Positions 21,625 to 29,294 of a DNA stretch of 36,057 nucleotides are shown piece by piece. The stretch's first letter is position 1. Every line of letters begins with the position of its first letter. The stretch comes from a virus, in the IMG/VR virus record IMGVR_UViG_3300046001_000289, positions 1 through 36,057 of that record, one strand, 5' to 3'. The position numbers and the translations under genes were made by a program. Under the pieces are notes generated by a model. That model was not told where the DNA came from. It saw nothing but the letters and a program-made list of their open reading frames with translations, and made no database searches.

Positions 21625-22092
21625 ATGCCAAATACAAAAGCTGTAGGAGTCGCGTATAGCGATCCTGAATTTGAAAGCGTAACCGTTACTGGCGCGTCAG
21701 CGCTGCAAGCGGTAACCGCTACGACCATAACTGCTACGACCGTAACTGCTACGACCGTAACCGGCACGTCAACTGGCGCTATTCGCCTACCTGTTGCTGC
21801 TGTTGCAGCGGCTGGCACTAATCAAGGCACTGCTGCTGCACTAGCTGAAGGTATCAATGTCGTTTCGGCGGCAGACGGTACTAAAGGCGTGATTTTGCCA
21901 ACAGCGGTAGCTGGTATGGTAATTATCGTTAAAAACACTGCTGCTGGCGCGTTGAATATTTATCCCGCTACTGGCGGGGCAATCAATGCGGTTGCGGCTA
22001 ACGGTGCATATAGCATAACAAACCTTACCAGTTCGTTGTTGGTAGCGTCTTCTACTACTCAATGGTATTCTGTTCCATTAGTAGCATCCTAA
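21625..22092 (+). CDS. Probable head/decoration protein, 155 aa, with repeat
   Basis: AAAGGAAA upstream of the ATG. MPNTKAVGVAYSDPEFESVT leads into a Thr/Val repeat at about residues 32-46 (five-residue unit ATTVT), then TGAIRLPVAAVAAAGTNQGT and a beta-rich C-terminus IIVKNTAAGALNIYPATGGA, ending WYSVPLVAS. The C-terminal part is a common phage surface module. Terminators on both sides imply an expression level set separately from its neighbours. Function inferred from position and composition only. Confidence 0.6.
   Translation: MPNTKAVGVAYSDPEFESVTVTGASALQAVTATTITATTVTATTVTGTSTGAIRLPVAAVAAAGTNQGTAAALAEGINVVSAADGTKGVILPTAVAGMVIIVKNTAAGALNIYPATGGAINAVAANGAYSITNLTSSLLVASSTTQWYSVPLVAS
21718..21762 (+). 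repeat. 15-bp tandem repeat, three units, in frame
   Basis: Three units GCTACGACC(A/G)TAAC(T/C) at 21718, 21733 and 21748, each encoding five residues of a Thr-rich stalk. Being a multiple of three, copy changes would keep the frame. Confidence 0.8.
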
Positions 22093-22095
22093 CCA

Positions 22096-22120
22096 AAAGG
22101 GGGCTAATCACCCCCTTTCT
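22096..22120 (+). terminator. Rho-independent terminator
   Basis: Perfect 8-bp stem AAAGGGGG/CCCCCTTT (22096-22103 with 22111-22118), 7-nt loop, tail TTTCT. Third terminator within 1 kb, after the second decoration-like gene. Confidence 0.75.
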
Positions 22121-22123
22121 ACT

Positions 22124-22312
22124 ATGAACATTACAATGACTCACCCTGTCCATGGCGCTAAAGTTGCCACAATGGATTTAGAGGCTGAAGAAGATGAAAA
22201 AAATGGCTGGATTCGTTATAATCCAGACACGCCTGTTCAGGTGGCTCCCGTAAATACATTGGAGATTAAGCGCCGCCGTAAATCGGTAGAGGAAGCAACT
22301 GAAGGAGTCTGA
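22124..22312 (+). CDS. Small phage protein, 62 aa, unknown
   Basis: It begins MNITMTHPVHGAKVATMDLE, then an acidic stretch EAEEDEKNGWIRYNPDTP and a basic end EIKRRRKSVEEATEGV. There is no clear ribosome site before the ATG at 22124, which immediately follows the terminator; the ATG at 22136 is an alternative. The pattern 'MxITMxHPxHGxKVAxxxxExxxDExNGWxRY' recurs in phages near head genes (often called a head or DNA-binding protein). Function unknown. Confidence 0.65.
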   Translation: MNITMTHPVHGAKVATMDLEAEEDEKNGWIRYNPDTPVQVAPVNTLEIKRRRKSVEEATEGV

Positions 22313-22314
22313 AC

Positions 22315-23028
22315 ATGGCAACGTATACCGCTGGCGATCAAATCAACCGCGCTTTGCGCTTGTTAGGTATATTGGCCGAGGGTGAAACGCCCTCCGCATC
22401 TATGTCGCAAGACGCTTTGATGGCGATGCAACAAATGATTGACAGTTGGAACACTGAGCGTTTGTCAGTGTTTTGCACAGAAGATCAAGTCTTTACTTGG
22501 CCTGCAAGTTTTATCAGCCGCACTCTTGGCCCAACAGGTGACTTTGTAGGCAACCGCCCCATTTTGCTTGACGATGCAACATACTTCAAAGCGCCTAGTG
22601 GCGTGTCGTATGGCATTAAGATGATCAACCAACAGCAGTACAACGGTATTGCTGTTAAGACAGTTACGTCTACGTTCCCACAAGTTATGTGGGTGAACAT
22701 GACGTTTCCTGATATTGAGATATACCTCTACCCAAGACCCACACAAAACCTAGAGTTTCACTTTGTGTCGGTGCAAGAATTAGACAGACCTGTTAATTTG
22801 TCAACGGTTTTGCACTACCCCCCAGGCTATCTGCGGGCGTTTACCTACAACTTGGCCATGGAGTTTGCCCCTGAGTTTGGCGTTGAGCCAAGCCCACAGG
22901 TTCAGCGTATTGCCATGACTTCTAAGCGTGATCTGAAGCGCATCAACAACCCAGATGATGTGATGGCCTTGCCTTATGCATTGGTGGCTAACCGCCAGCG
23001 TTTCAACATCTATGCCGGTAACTATTGA
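22315..23028 (+). CDS. Tail accessory factor (P22 gp4-like, head-tail adaptor)
   Basis: 237 aa. GDQINRALRLLGILAEGETP and DALMAMQQMIDSWNTERLSV are characteristic of P22 gp4, the protein that attaches below the portal and plugs DNA after packaging. The middle is beta-rich with the conserved YPRPTQNLEF block and PPGYLRAFTYNLAMEFAPEF. Starts two bases after the previous stop; its TGA overlaps the next ATG (TGATG). Confidence 0.85.
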   Translation: MATYTAGDQINRALRLLGILAEGETPSASMSQDALMAMQQMIDSWNTERLSVFCTEDQVFTWPASFISRTLGPTGDFVGNRPILLDDATYFKAPSGVSYGIKMINQQQYNGIAVKTVTSTFPQVMWVNMTFPDIEIYLYPRPTQNLEFHFVSVQELDRPVNLSTVLHYPPGYLRAFTYNLAMEFAPEFGVEPSPQVQRIAMTSKRDLKRINNPDDVMALPYALVANRQRFNIYAGNY

Positions 23029-24563
23029 TGAAAACGCCAATCCTTGGCTCAAGCTACGTTGCCCGCAGCATCAACGCTGCCGACAACCGCATGATCAATT
23101 TGTTTCCGGAGGTCATTCCTGAAGGTGGCAAAGAGCCTGGCTTTCTGAACCGCGCCCCAGGCTTGAAACTCCAAAGGGCTGTGGGCACTGGCCCTATCCG
23201 CGCATTATGGTCACACCAGACCAATGGCGCAGATTTCTATGTCGTGTCAGGCACTGAGGTCTATAAGATGACTAGCCTAACAGCCACGCCAGTTAAGTTG
23301 GGCGATGTGGCTGACGGTGGCCCTGTGTCTATTGCTGACAACGGCACTCAGTTGTTTTTTGCCTGCAACGGCCCTAGTTACATCTACAACGAAGCCACAA
23401 ACGAGTTTAAGCAGATCACAGACCCTGACTTCCCAGGCGCTGCGACTGTGGGTTATCTAGATGGTTACTTTGTTTTCAACGAACCTAATAGCCAGCGTAT
23501 ATGGGTCACGGCACTCCTAGATGGCACATCTGTAGACCCGCTTGATTTTGCAAGCGCTGAAGGCTCTCCAGACGGCTTGGTGGCGGTCAACGTCGATCAC
23601 CGCGAAGCGTGGTTGTTTGGCACTGACTCAGTTGAAGTCTGGTACGACGTTGGCGGCACAGACTTTCCACTTCAGCGAATCCAAGGCGCGTTTAATGAGA
23701 TCGGTTGTGTGGCTGCATTCTCAATTGCCAAACTAGACAACAGTTTGTTTTGGCTTGGCACTGACGCTCGTGGCCAAGGCATTGTTTACAAAGCCAATGG
23801 TTACACCGGACAAAGGGTTTCTACCCATGCCATTGAGTACGCAATTGCCCAATACGGCAACATTTCAGATGCTTTGGCTTACACATACCAACAAGAGGGC
23901 CACGGCTTTTATGTCCTAACTTTTCCAAGTGCCAACGCAACATGGGTGTATGACGCAGCTACGCAGGCTTGGCATGAGCGTGCGGGTTTGTTTAATGGCG
24001 CGTTTACACGCCACCGTTCCAACTGCCAGTGCAACTTTGGCGGTGAAACCGTTGTTGGCGACTTTGAGAATGGCAACATTTACACGTTTGACTTAGATGT
24101 TTACTCTGACAATGGTCAAGCCCAAAAATGGCTACGTTCATGGCGTGCCCTGCCTACTGGTCAAAACAACCTAAAACGCACAGCCCACCATAGCCTGCAA
24201 TTAGATGCTGAGACTGGCGTAGGTTTGAGCAGCTTAACAACAGATCAGAATATTTTTCTTATTACAGAAAATGATGATCGGATTGTCACAGAAAGTGGTG
24301 AGCGCATTGTGGCGGGTGTCGAGCAAATCCCAACGCCTGCGCCACAGGTCATGTTGCGTTGGTCAGATGATGGCGGTCATACATGGTCTAACGAACATTG
24401 GACGTCCATGGGACGCATTGGCGAGTATGGCCACCGCACCATCTGGCGTCGCCTTGGTATGACTTTAAAACTGCGCGACAGGGTTTATGAGGTGTCAGGT
24501 ACTGACCCCGTCAAGATAGCCATCGTAGGCGCAGAATTACAGGCAAGCCCGACAAATGCTTAA
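23028..24563 (+). CDS. Packaged DNA stabilisation protein (P22 gp10-like)
   Basis: 511 aa. MKTPILGSSYVARSINAADN then INLFPEVIPEGGKEPGFLNR is the signature of P22 gp10, the tail factor assembled below gp4 that closes the channel and docks fibres or needle. Repeated beta-propeller-like strands follow (FYVVSGTEVYKM, LFGTDSVEVWYDV). The ATG at 23028 in the stop/start overlap is preferred over the in-frame TTG at 23025. The stop overlaps the next gene by 8 nt. Confidence 0.85.
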   Translation: MKTPILGSSYVARSINAADNRMINLFPEVIPEGGKEPGFLNRAPGLKLQRAVGTGPIRALWSHQTNGADFYVVSGTEVYKMTSLTATPVKLGDVADGGPVSIADNGTQLFFACNGPSYIYNEATNEFKQITDPDFPGAATVGYLDGYFVFNEPNSQRIWVTALLDGTSVDPLDFASAEGSPDGLVAVNVDHREAWLFGTDSVEVWYDVGGTDFPLQRIQGAFNEIGCVAAFSIAKLDNSLFWLGTDARGQGIVYKANGYTGQRVSTHAIEYAIAQYGNISDALAYTYQQEGHGFYVLTFPSANATWVYDAATQAWHERAGLFNGAFTRHRSNCQCNFGGETVVGDFENGNIYTFDLDVYSDNGQAQKWLRSWRALPTGQNNLKRTAHHSLQLDAETGVGLSSLTTDQNIFLITENDDRIVTESGERIVAGVEQIPTPAPQVMLRWSDDGGHTWSNEHWTSMGRIGEYGHRTIWRRLGMTLKLRDRVYEVSGTDPVKIAIVGAELQASPTNA

Positions 24564-25143
24564 TACCACCCAAATCCCTGCCCCTCGCGTGCCGTTGATA
24601 GACGAGCGCACGGGCACGATTTCGCGTGAATGGTTTCGGTTTTTAAACAATTTGTATACTATTTTGGGTGGTGGCGACGGTATTATTAACCCTATCAACG
24701 GTGGTACAGGTACAAACGCCATTCCTACAAACGGTCAATTATTGATTGGCGACACAGGCAAATACAAGCTAAACACGTTGACGCAAGGCACTGGCATTAA
24801 CGTCACCAATGGCGCAGGCTCAATTACTGTCAATGTGGCAAACACTGGCGTGGTGGCAGGCAGTTATGGCACGGCATCTAGCGTGCCCAACTATGCGGTA
24901 AACGCGCAAGGGCAGCTGACCAGTTCGGTTAGCACCACAATTGCCATTGCTGCCAATCAAATTACGTCAGGTGAAGTGCCTATTCTTCGTGGTGGCACGG
25001 GCGCATCGACTGCATCAGGCGCTAGAACAAACCTTGGCCTTGGCACTATGGCTACCCAAAACATAGGCGCTTCGGGTACATTTACCACTGTAGATTTAAA
25101 GACCGTTACCGTTGTAAACGGTATTATCACAAGCATTGTTTAA
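24556..25143 (+). CDS. Tail fibre/needle-like protein, 195 aa
   Basis: MLNTTQIPAPRVPLIDERTG then ISREWFRFLNNLYTILG is a common N-terminal anchor in phage tail proteins. A repetitive part follows with INGGTGTNAIPTNGQLLIGD and GTGINVTNGAGSITVNVANT, closely like segments of the 985-aa fibre. It lies where P22 keeps the tail needle gene, but it lacks the long coiled coil of a needle. An adaptor between tail and tailspike, or a short fibre, is more likely. Confidence 0.65.
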   Translation: MLNTTQIPAPRVPLIDERTGTISREWFRFLNNLYTILGGGDGIINPINGGTGTNAIPTNGQLLIGDTGKYKLNTLTQGTGINVTNGAGSITVNVANTGVVAGSYGTASSVPNYAVNAQGQLTSSVSTTIAIAANQITSGEVPILRGGTGASTASGARTNLGLGTMATQNIGASGTFTTVDLKTVTVVNGIITSIV

Positions 25144-25152
25144 GGAACGAAA

Positions 25153-28100
25153 ATGGCCGTTAACATTTCACTATTTGCAGGCGCTGGCGCACAGTTTTTT
25201 GATAACAACGGTGTGCCTTTGTCTGGTGGCCTGCTCTACACTTATCTGGCTGGCACTACAACTGCAACAGCCACCTTTACTTCTTCCACAGGCTTGTCTG
25301 CCCACTCGAACCCTATCGTGTTGGACTCTGCTGGCCGTGTGCCGGAAGAAATCTGGCTGACAGCTAACACACTTTACAAGTTTGTTTTAGAAGATGCAGA
25401 CAATGTTTTAATTGGTTCTTGGGACAATCTCCCTGGTGTTAGTAACGCCAACACTTTGGCCGCTGAATTGGCCAATCAGTCTGACATTACGCTTGGCGAC
25501 GCTTTAATTGGGTTTAAGCAAACCTTTGCTCTGGGCATCATGCCTGGTGCTGTTGGCAAAACTTTAAACAACAAGATGCAAGACTTGGTGTCAGTCAAAG
25601 ACTTTGGCGCTAAAGGCGACGGCACAACAGACGACACGGCGTCAATTCAAGCCGCCATTAACTTGGCTTGCACTTACGGTGGTAATGTCTATCTGCCCGC
25701 AGGCACATACAAGATTTCTGCTGCGTTAGTGTTCACCATGAACAGTAGTTTAGTAGACCCTGTTAAGCGCCCATCAATGTCTGGCGACGGCATGGCCGCC
25801 ACAACTATCTTTCAAACGGCTAACGCCAATGGTATTGAAGTTATTGGCCATGACCCACAGCCAGCCGGTTACTCTTTGTTCCAAGACTTTACGCTTTACG
25901 GCTACCAAAAGAATAAGCTAGGTTTTGCCCTCAAAGACATTGCATTTGTCACGATCAACAACGTCTACATTGCAGGCTGGTCAACTGGCTTGTACGGCGC
26001 TAACGTCCTGTCGTCCACATTCAACGACTTGGTGATTCGCTTTAACGATGGTGGTTTTTACTTTGAACCCAACGCAGCGTTTGGGTTTGTGTCTGAACCC
26101 AACGCCATCATCATGTCTAACTGTACCGTTGGCAACAACGACTCTTACGGTGGTAAGGTCATCGGTGCAGGCACGTTTAACTACACTGGCGGCTCTATTG
26201 AGGCCAATGGTTTTGGCACTGACTTGTCTAGCGCAAAATGGGGCTTGGCCATTGTTGACGCAGGCGGCAAACTTGCCCAGCAAGCTGCTTGCGCGTTTAA
26301 CATCAGTGGCGTCTATTTTGAAGCCAACGGTGGTCAAGCGCAGTTCCAAGTGCAACAGACAGTTTCACGCCCTGGCGTTACTGGCGTTCTTAACGCTTGT
26401 AGTTTTACCGTTGTTGGCACAAGCTATCCTCAACAACAAGTTTACTTGGCTGCGTCTAACCCTGCCTTTGCGTTCCCCATTACGTTTGAAGGCTGCGGCT
26501 GGGCTGGCTTGTCTGGCTACACCGCAAACGCAGGCCGTCCCACAATCAATAACGCAGGCAATGACTTTAAATTAGCCATTGTTGGCGCTAATTTTTACAG
26601 TGCGGTTGACCAATACAAACAAGGCGCACCAAACCGCTTTGAGGGTGTTGTTGAGGCGTCTGTCTATGCTGACTTGACTGGCACGCCAATCAGTGGCGGT
26701 GGTGGCGCTGGTACTTTGCAGGCGGTTTTAACTGCGGGCAATGTTTCGGCATTAAACGCCAAAATTGGTGGTGACGGCAGTACCACTGGCGTTGTTGTAG
26801 GTACAAACACCTATGGTGGCGTTCCTTACGCTGGTGTCGCTGCGTATCCCACAACTTTGTATTTAGCAAATGGCGGTGCAGCTGCTACCACTTACGCTGT
26901 TCAATTCATTAACGCAAACTTCCAACCAGCGGTTGACTCAGGCGCTGCGACTGCTTTGACTTTGGGTGGTGCTTCTAACAACTGGAACGGCTTCTATTTA
27001 AAGAACGTGTTTAACTGGAACGGCTACGGCATTCCAGCCCCAACAGGCGACACAACTAAGTTCTTACGCAACGACGGCACATGGGTGGCCGTATCTGGCA
27101 CGGGCACGGTTACTAGCATCACCGCTGGCACTGGCTTGAACGGCGGTACGATCACAACCTCTGGCACGATCAGCCTGAACAACACAGCAGTGACCGCTGG
27201 CTCTTACACAAGCGCCAACATTACTGTGGACGCGCAAGGCCGTATCACTGCGGCTGCCAATGGCTCTGGTGGCACAACGCCCACATTGGCGCAAGTAACC
27301 GCAGTTGGCAACATCACGACGCTTAACGGCATTTTTGGCCAAACTTCAGCCGGTAACGGTATTGGTGTGGGTGGTGCGACGCCAGGTGGCCCTATGGGTC
27401 TTGCCACCTATGACGGCACAATGTTTTTGACCAACAACGGCACAGCAGCCACACCTCGTGCGGTTGATTTTAATGGTGCAAACTTCCAACCTAGCGCAGA
27501 TGCAGGTGCAGCTAACGCTTTGGTTTTGGGTGGTGTTTCACGTCGTTGGAATGGCTTCTATCTTAGCAATAACTTTGTTTGGAACGGTTACAGCATTCCC
27601 CAGCCAACTGGCGACGTAACCAGATTCTTGCGCAATGACGGCACTTGGGCGACTGTATCTGGTTCTGGCACGGTTACTAGCGTCAGCGGTACTGGTACTG
27701 TTTCTGGCCTAACATTGTCAGGTACGGTCACATCTTCTGGCAGTTTGACCCTTGGCGGTACGTTGTCGCTTACAAGCGGTAACGTCACAACTGCTCTAGG
27801 TTACACACCTCTTAGCCCATCTGGCTCAGTAACAATCTCTGGCTCGACATTCCAATCGTCTGGTAGTTTGGTTGCGCTAGGCAACACCAGCGGTACAAAT
27901 GGCGTGTTTGTTAATGGCGGGTCTGCGTTTGCTCCAAACACCGATGGCGTGATGACTTGCGGTTCTTCTGGCTTCCGCTGGTCAACGGTCTATGCTACGA
28001 CAGGCACAATTAACACGTCTGACGCTAATCAGAAGACTGAGATTGCTGACCTTACTGCTGCTGAATTGGCCGTGGCTAGACGCATCAAAGGCTTGTTTAA

Positions 28101-28311
28101 GACCTTTAAATTTAAGGACGCTGTGGCGGCCAAAGGCGCAGGCGCACGCAAACACATTGGTGTTATTGCCCAAGACGTGCAGGCAGCCTTTGCCGCTGAA
28201 GGTCTGAACGCCAACGACTACGGCGTTTTCTGCTCAGACGAAGTAAACGGCGTAACCGTTCTTGGTGTACGCTACGAAGAATTACTGGCCTTTGTGATTG
28301 CCGCCCTATGA
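25153..28311 (+). CDS. Tailspike with pectate-lyase-like beta-helix and S74-type C-terminus
   Basis: 1052 aa. Residues 1-110 form a head-binding-type module (SLFAGAGAQFFDNNGVPLSG, then GRVPEEIWLTANTLYKFVLE). From about 148, VKDFGAKGDGTTDDTASIQAAI starts a right-handed beta-helix typical of polysaccharide-degrading tailspikes (about 150-520). The active site cannot be placed by eye. Next come two diverged copies of a ~133-residue module, Gly/Thr fibre repeats shared with the 985-aa fibre, and a C-terminal chaperone starting near 955 with S956-D-A-N-Q-K961. The Ser/Lys spacing fits S74, but the usual Arg is Asn. It should bind and probably cut host surface glycan. Confidence 0.85.
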   Translation: MAVNISLFAGAGAQFFDNNGVPLSGGLLYTYLAGTTTATATFTSSTGLSAHSNPIVLDSAGRVPEEIWLTANTLYKFVLEDADNVLIGSWDNLPGVSNANTLAAELANQSDITLGDALIGFKQTFALGIMPGAVGKTLNNKMQDLVSVKDFGAKGDGTTDDTASIQAAINLACTYGGNVYLPAGTYKISAALVFTMNSSLVDPVKRPSMSGDGMAATTIFQTANANGIEVIGHDPQPAGYSLFQDFTLYGYQKNKLGFALKDIAFVTINNVYIAGWSTGLYGANVLSSTFNDLVIRFNDGGFYFEPNAAFGFVSEPNAIIMSNCTVGNNDSYGGKVIGAGTFNYTGGSIEANGFGTDLSSAKWGLAIVDAGGKLAQQAACAFNISGVYFEANGGQAQFQVQQTVSRPGVTGVLNACSFTVVGTSYPQQQVYLAASNPAFAFPITFEGCGWAGLSGYTANAGRPTINNAGNDFKLAIVGANFYSAVDQYKQGAPNRFEGVVEASVYADLTGTPISGGGGAGTLQAVLTAGNVSALNAKIGGDGSTTGVVVGTNTYGGVPYAGVAAYPTTLYLANGGAAATTYAVQFINANFQPAVDSGAATALTLGGASNNWNGFYLKNVFNWNGYGIPAPTGDTTKFLRNDGTWVAVSGTGTVTSITAGTGLNGGTITTSGTISLNNTAVTAGSYTSANITVDAQGRITAAANGSGGTTPTLAQVTAVGNITTLNGIFGQTSAGNGIGVGGATPGGPMGLATYDGTMFLTNNGTAATPRAVDFNGANFQPSADAGAANALVLGGVSRRWNGFYLSNNFVWNGYSIPQPTGDVTRFLRNDGTWATVSGSGTVTSVSGTGTVSGLTLSGTVTSSGSLTLGGTLSLTSGNVTTALGYTPLSPSGSVTISGSTFQSSGSLVALGNTSGTNGVFVNGGSAFAPNTDGVMTCGSSGFRWSTVYATTGTINTSDANQKTEIADLTAAELAVARRIKGLFKTFKFKDAVAAKGAGARKHIGVIAQDVQAAFAAEGLNANDYGVFCSDEVNGVTVLGVRYEELLAFVIAAL
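26716..27684 (+). repeat. Internal duplication within the tailspike gene
   Basis: 26716-27120 and 27286-27684 encode related ~133-residue modules. Shared landmarks in order: NANFQP/NGANFQP, AxALxLGG, WNGFYLxNxFxWNGYxIPxPTGD, and FLRNDGTWxxVSGxGTVTS. A Gly/Thr-rich spacer (27121-27285) separates them. Confidence 0.8.
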
Positions 28312-28649
28312 TCAACCACCATTTCAGCGCAGGAGTCTACGCCAAAGAGACGCTGATACCGGCAGGGCATGTGCTTGTCCAGCACAAGCACAAATTTAGC
28401 CATCTGTCGATTTTGGCCAGTGGCTCAATTGAGTTAATGGTTGACGGTGAGCGCAAGATTATTCATGCGCCAGCCTGTTTGACTATTGAAGCTGACAAGC
28501 ATCATGGCGTAAAATCGCTTACAGATGTTGTGTGGTATTGCATTCATGCAACTGAATGCACTGATTTGGATGAAGTTGACGAAGTTTTAATTGCGCCAGG
28601 CGATCAAGCCCAAGCGCAAGAACTGGCCAAGTGCCTACAGGAGAACTAA
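28308..28649 (+). CDS. Cupin-fold protein
   Basis: 113 aa, ATGA-coupled to the tailspike. Cupin motif 1 is clear: G20-x5-H26-x-H28-x3-H32-x6-G39, i.e. G(x)5HxH(x)3-4E(x)6G with the Glu replaced by His. Motif 2 is weaker, ADKHHGVKS with H66 as the likely fourth metal ligand. So a three- or four-His metal site on a small beta-barrel is plausible. Cupins include sugar isomerases, dioxygenases and simple binders, and which applies here cannot be told. Position suggests a role with the tailspike or receptor sugar, or a non-virion late enzyme. Confidence 0.75.
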   Translation: MINHHFSAGVYAKETLIPAGHVLVQHKHKFSHLSILASGSIELMVDGERKIIHAPACLTIEADKHHGVKSLTDVVWYCIHATECTDLDEVDEVLIAPGDQAQAQELAKCLQEN

Positions 28650-28650
28650 T

Positions 28651-29292
28651 ATGCCATGGATGGCCCTAGCAATTGGCGGTAGCGCCCTACTCGGTGCAAA
28701 AGCAGCTAAGAGTGCAGCAGGCACACAAGCTGAGTCTGCGGATCGCGCAACTGAACTTCAGCGCGAGATGTTTAACAAGCAACTTGAACTTCAACAACCT
28801 TTTCAAGAAGCTGGCGTTAATGCGCTAAACCGGATGCAGTCTGGCGATGTCATGGGCATGATGGATCCATCGTACAAATTTAGATTAGGCGAAGGTCTTA
28901 AAGCGCTTGACCGCCAAGCAGCCGCCCGTGGTGGTCTAATCAGCGGTGGGGCTTTAAAAGCCGCCCAACGCTATGGCCAAGACGTTGCGTCAACTGAGTT
29001 TGGCAACGCTTACAACCGCCTTGCAAGTATGGCAGGACTTGGCCAAACAGCCACAGGCGCTATGGGCGGCGCGGCAGGCCAGTTTGGTGCTAACGCAGGC
29101 AACTTAATGACTGGCGCAGGCGCAGCACGCGCTTCGGGTTATGTTGGTGGCGCTAACGCTTTGACAAGTGGTTTGGGTCAATACATGAACTACACGCAAA
29201 ATCAAAACTTGATAAACCGTTTTGCGCCTCAACCAACCGCCGCTCCGTATAGCCCGCTGTATCAGAGTCAGATACCTGGTTCGGGAGTTTAA
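28651..29292 (+). CDS. DNA transfer/ejection protein (p32/gp7-like)
   Basis: 213 aa. Start at 28651, chosen for AGGAGA six bases upstream; a frame extension to 28591 lacks a site and overlaps the cupin. WMALAIGGSALLGAKAAKSA begins a hydrophobic Ala/Gly segment, followed by a helical repeat ELQREMFNKQLELQQPFQEA and YKFRLGEGLKALDRQAAARG with GGLISGGALKAAQRYGQDVA. This is the pattern of podoviral 'DNA transfer protein p32' and related small ejection proteins, which are released through the tail into the cell envelope. Confidence 0.8.
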   Translation: MPWMALAIGGSALLGAKAAKSAAGTQAESADRATELQREMFNKQLELQQPFQEAGVNALNRMQSGDVMGMMDPSYKFRLGEGLKALDRQAAARGGLISGGALKAAQRYGQDVASTEFGNAYNRLASMAGLGQTATGAMGGAAGQFGANAGNLMTGAGAARASGYVGGANALTSGLGQYMNYTQNQNLINRFAPQPTAAPYSPLYQSQIPGSGV

Positions 29293-29294
29293 TT

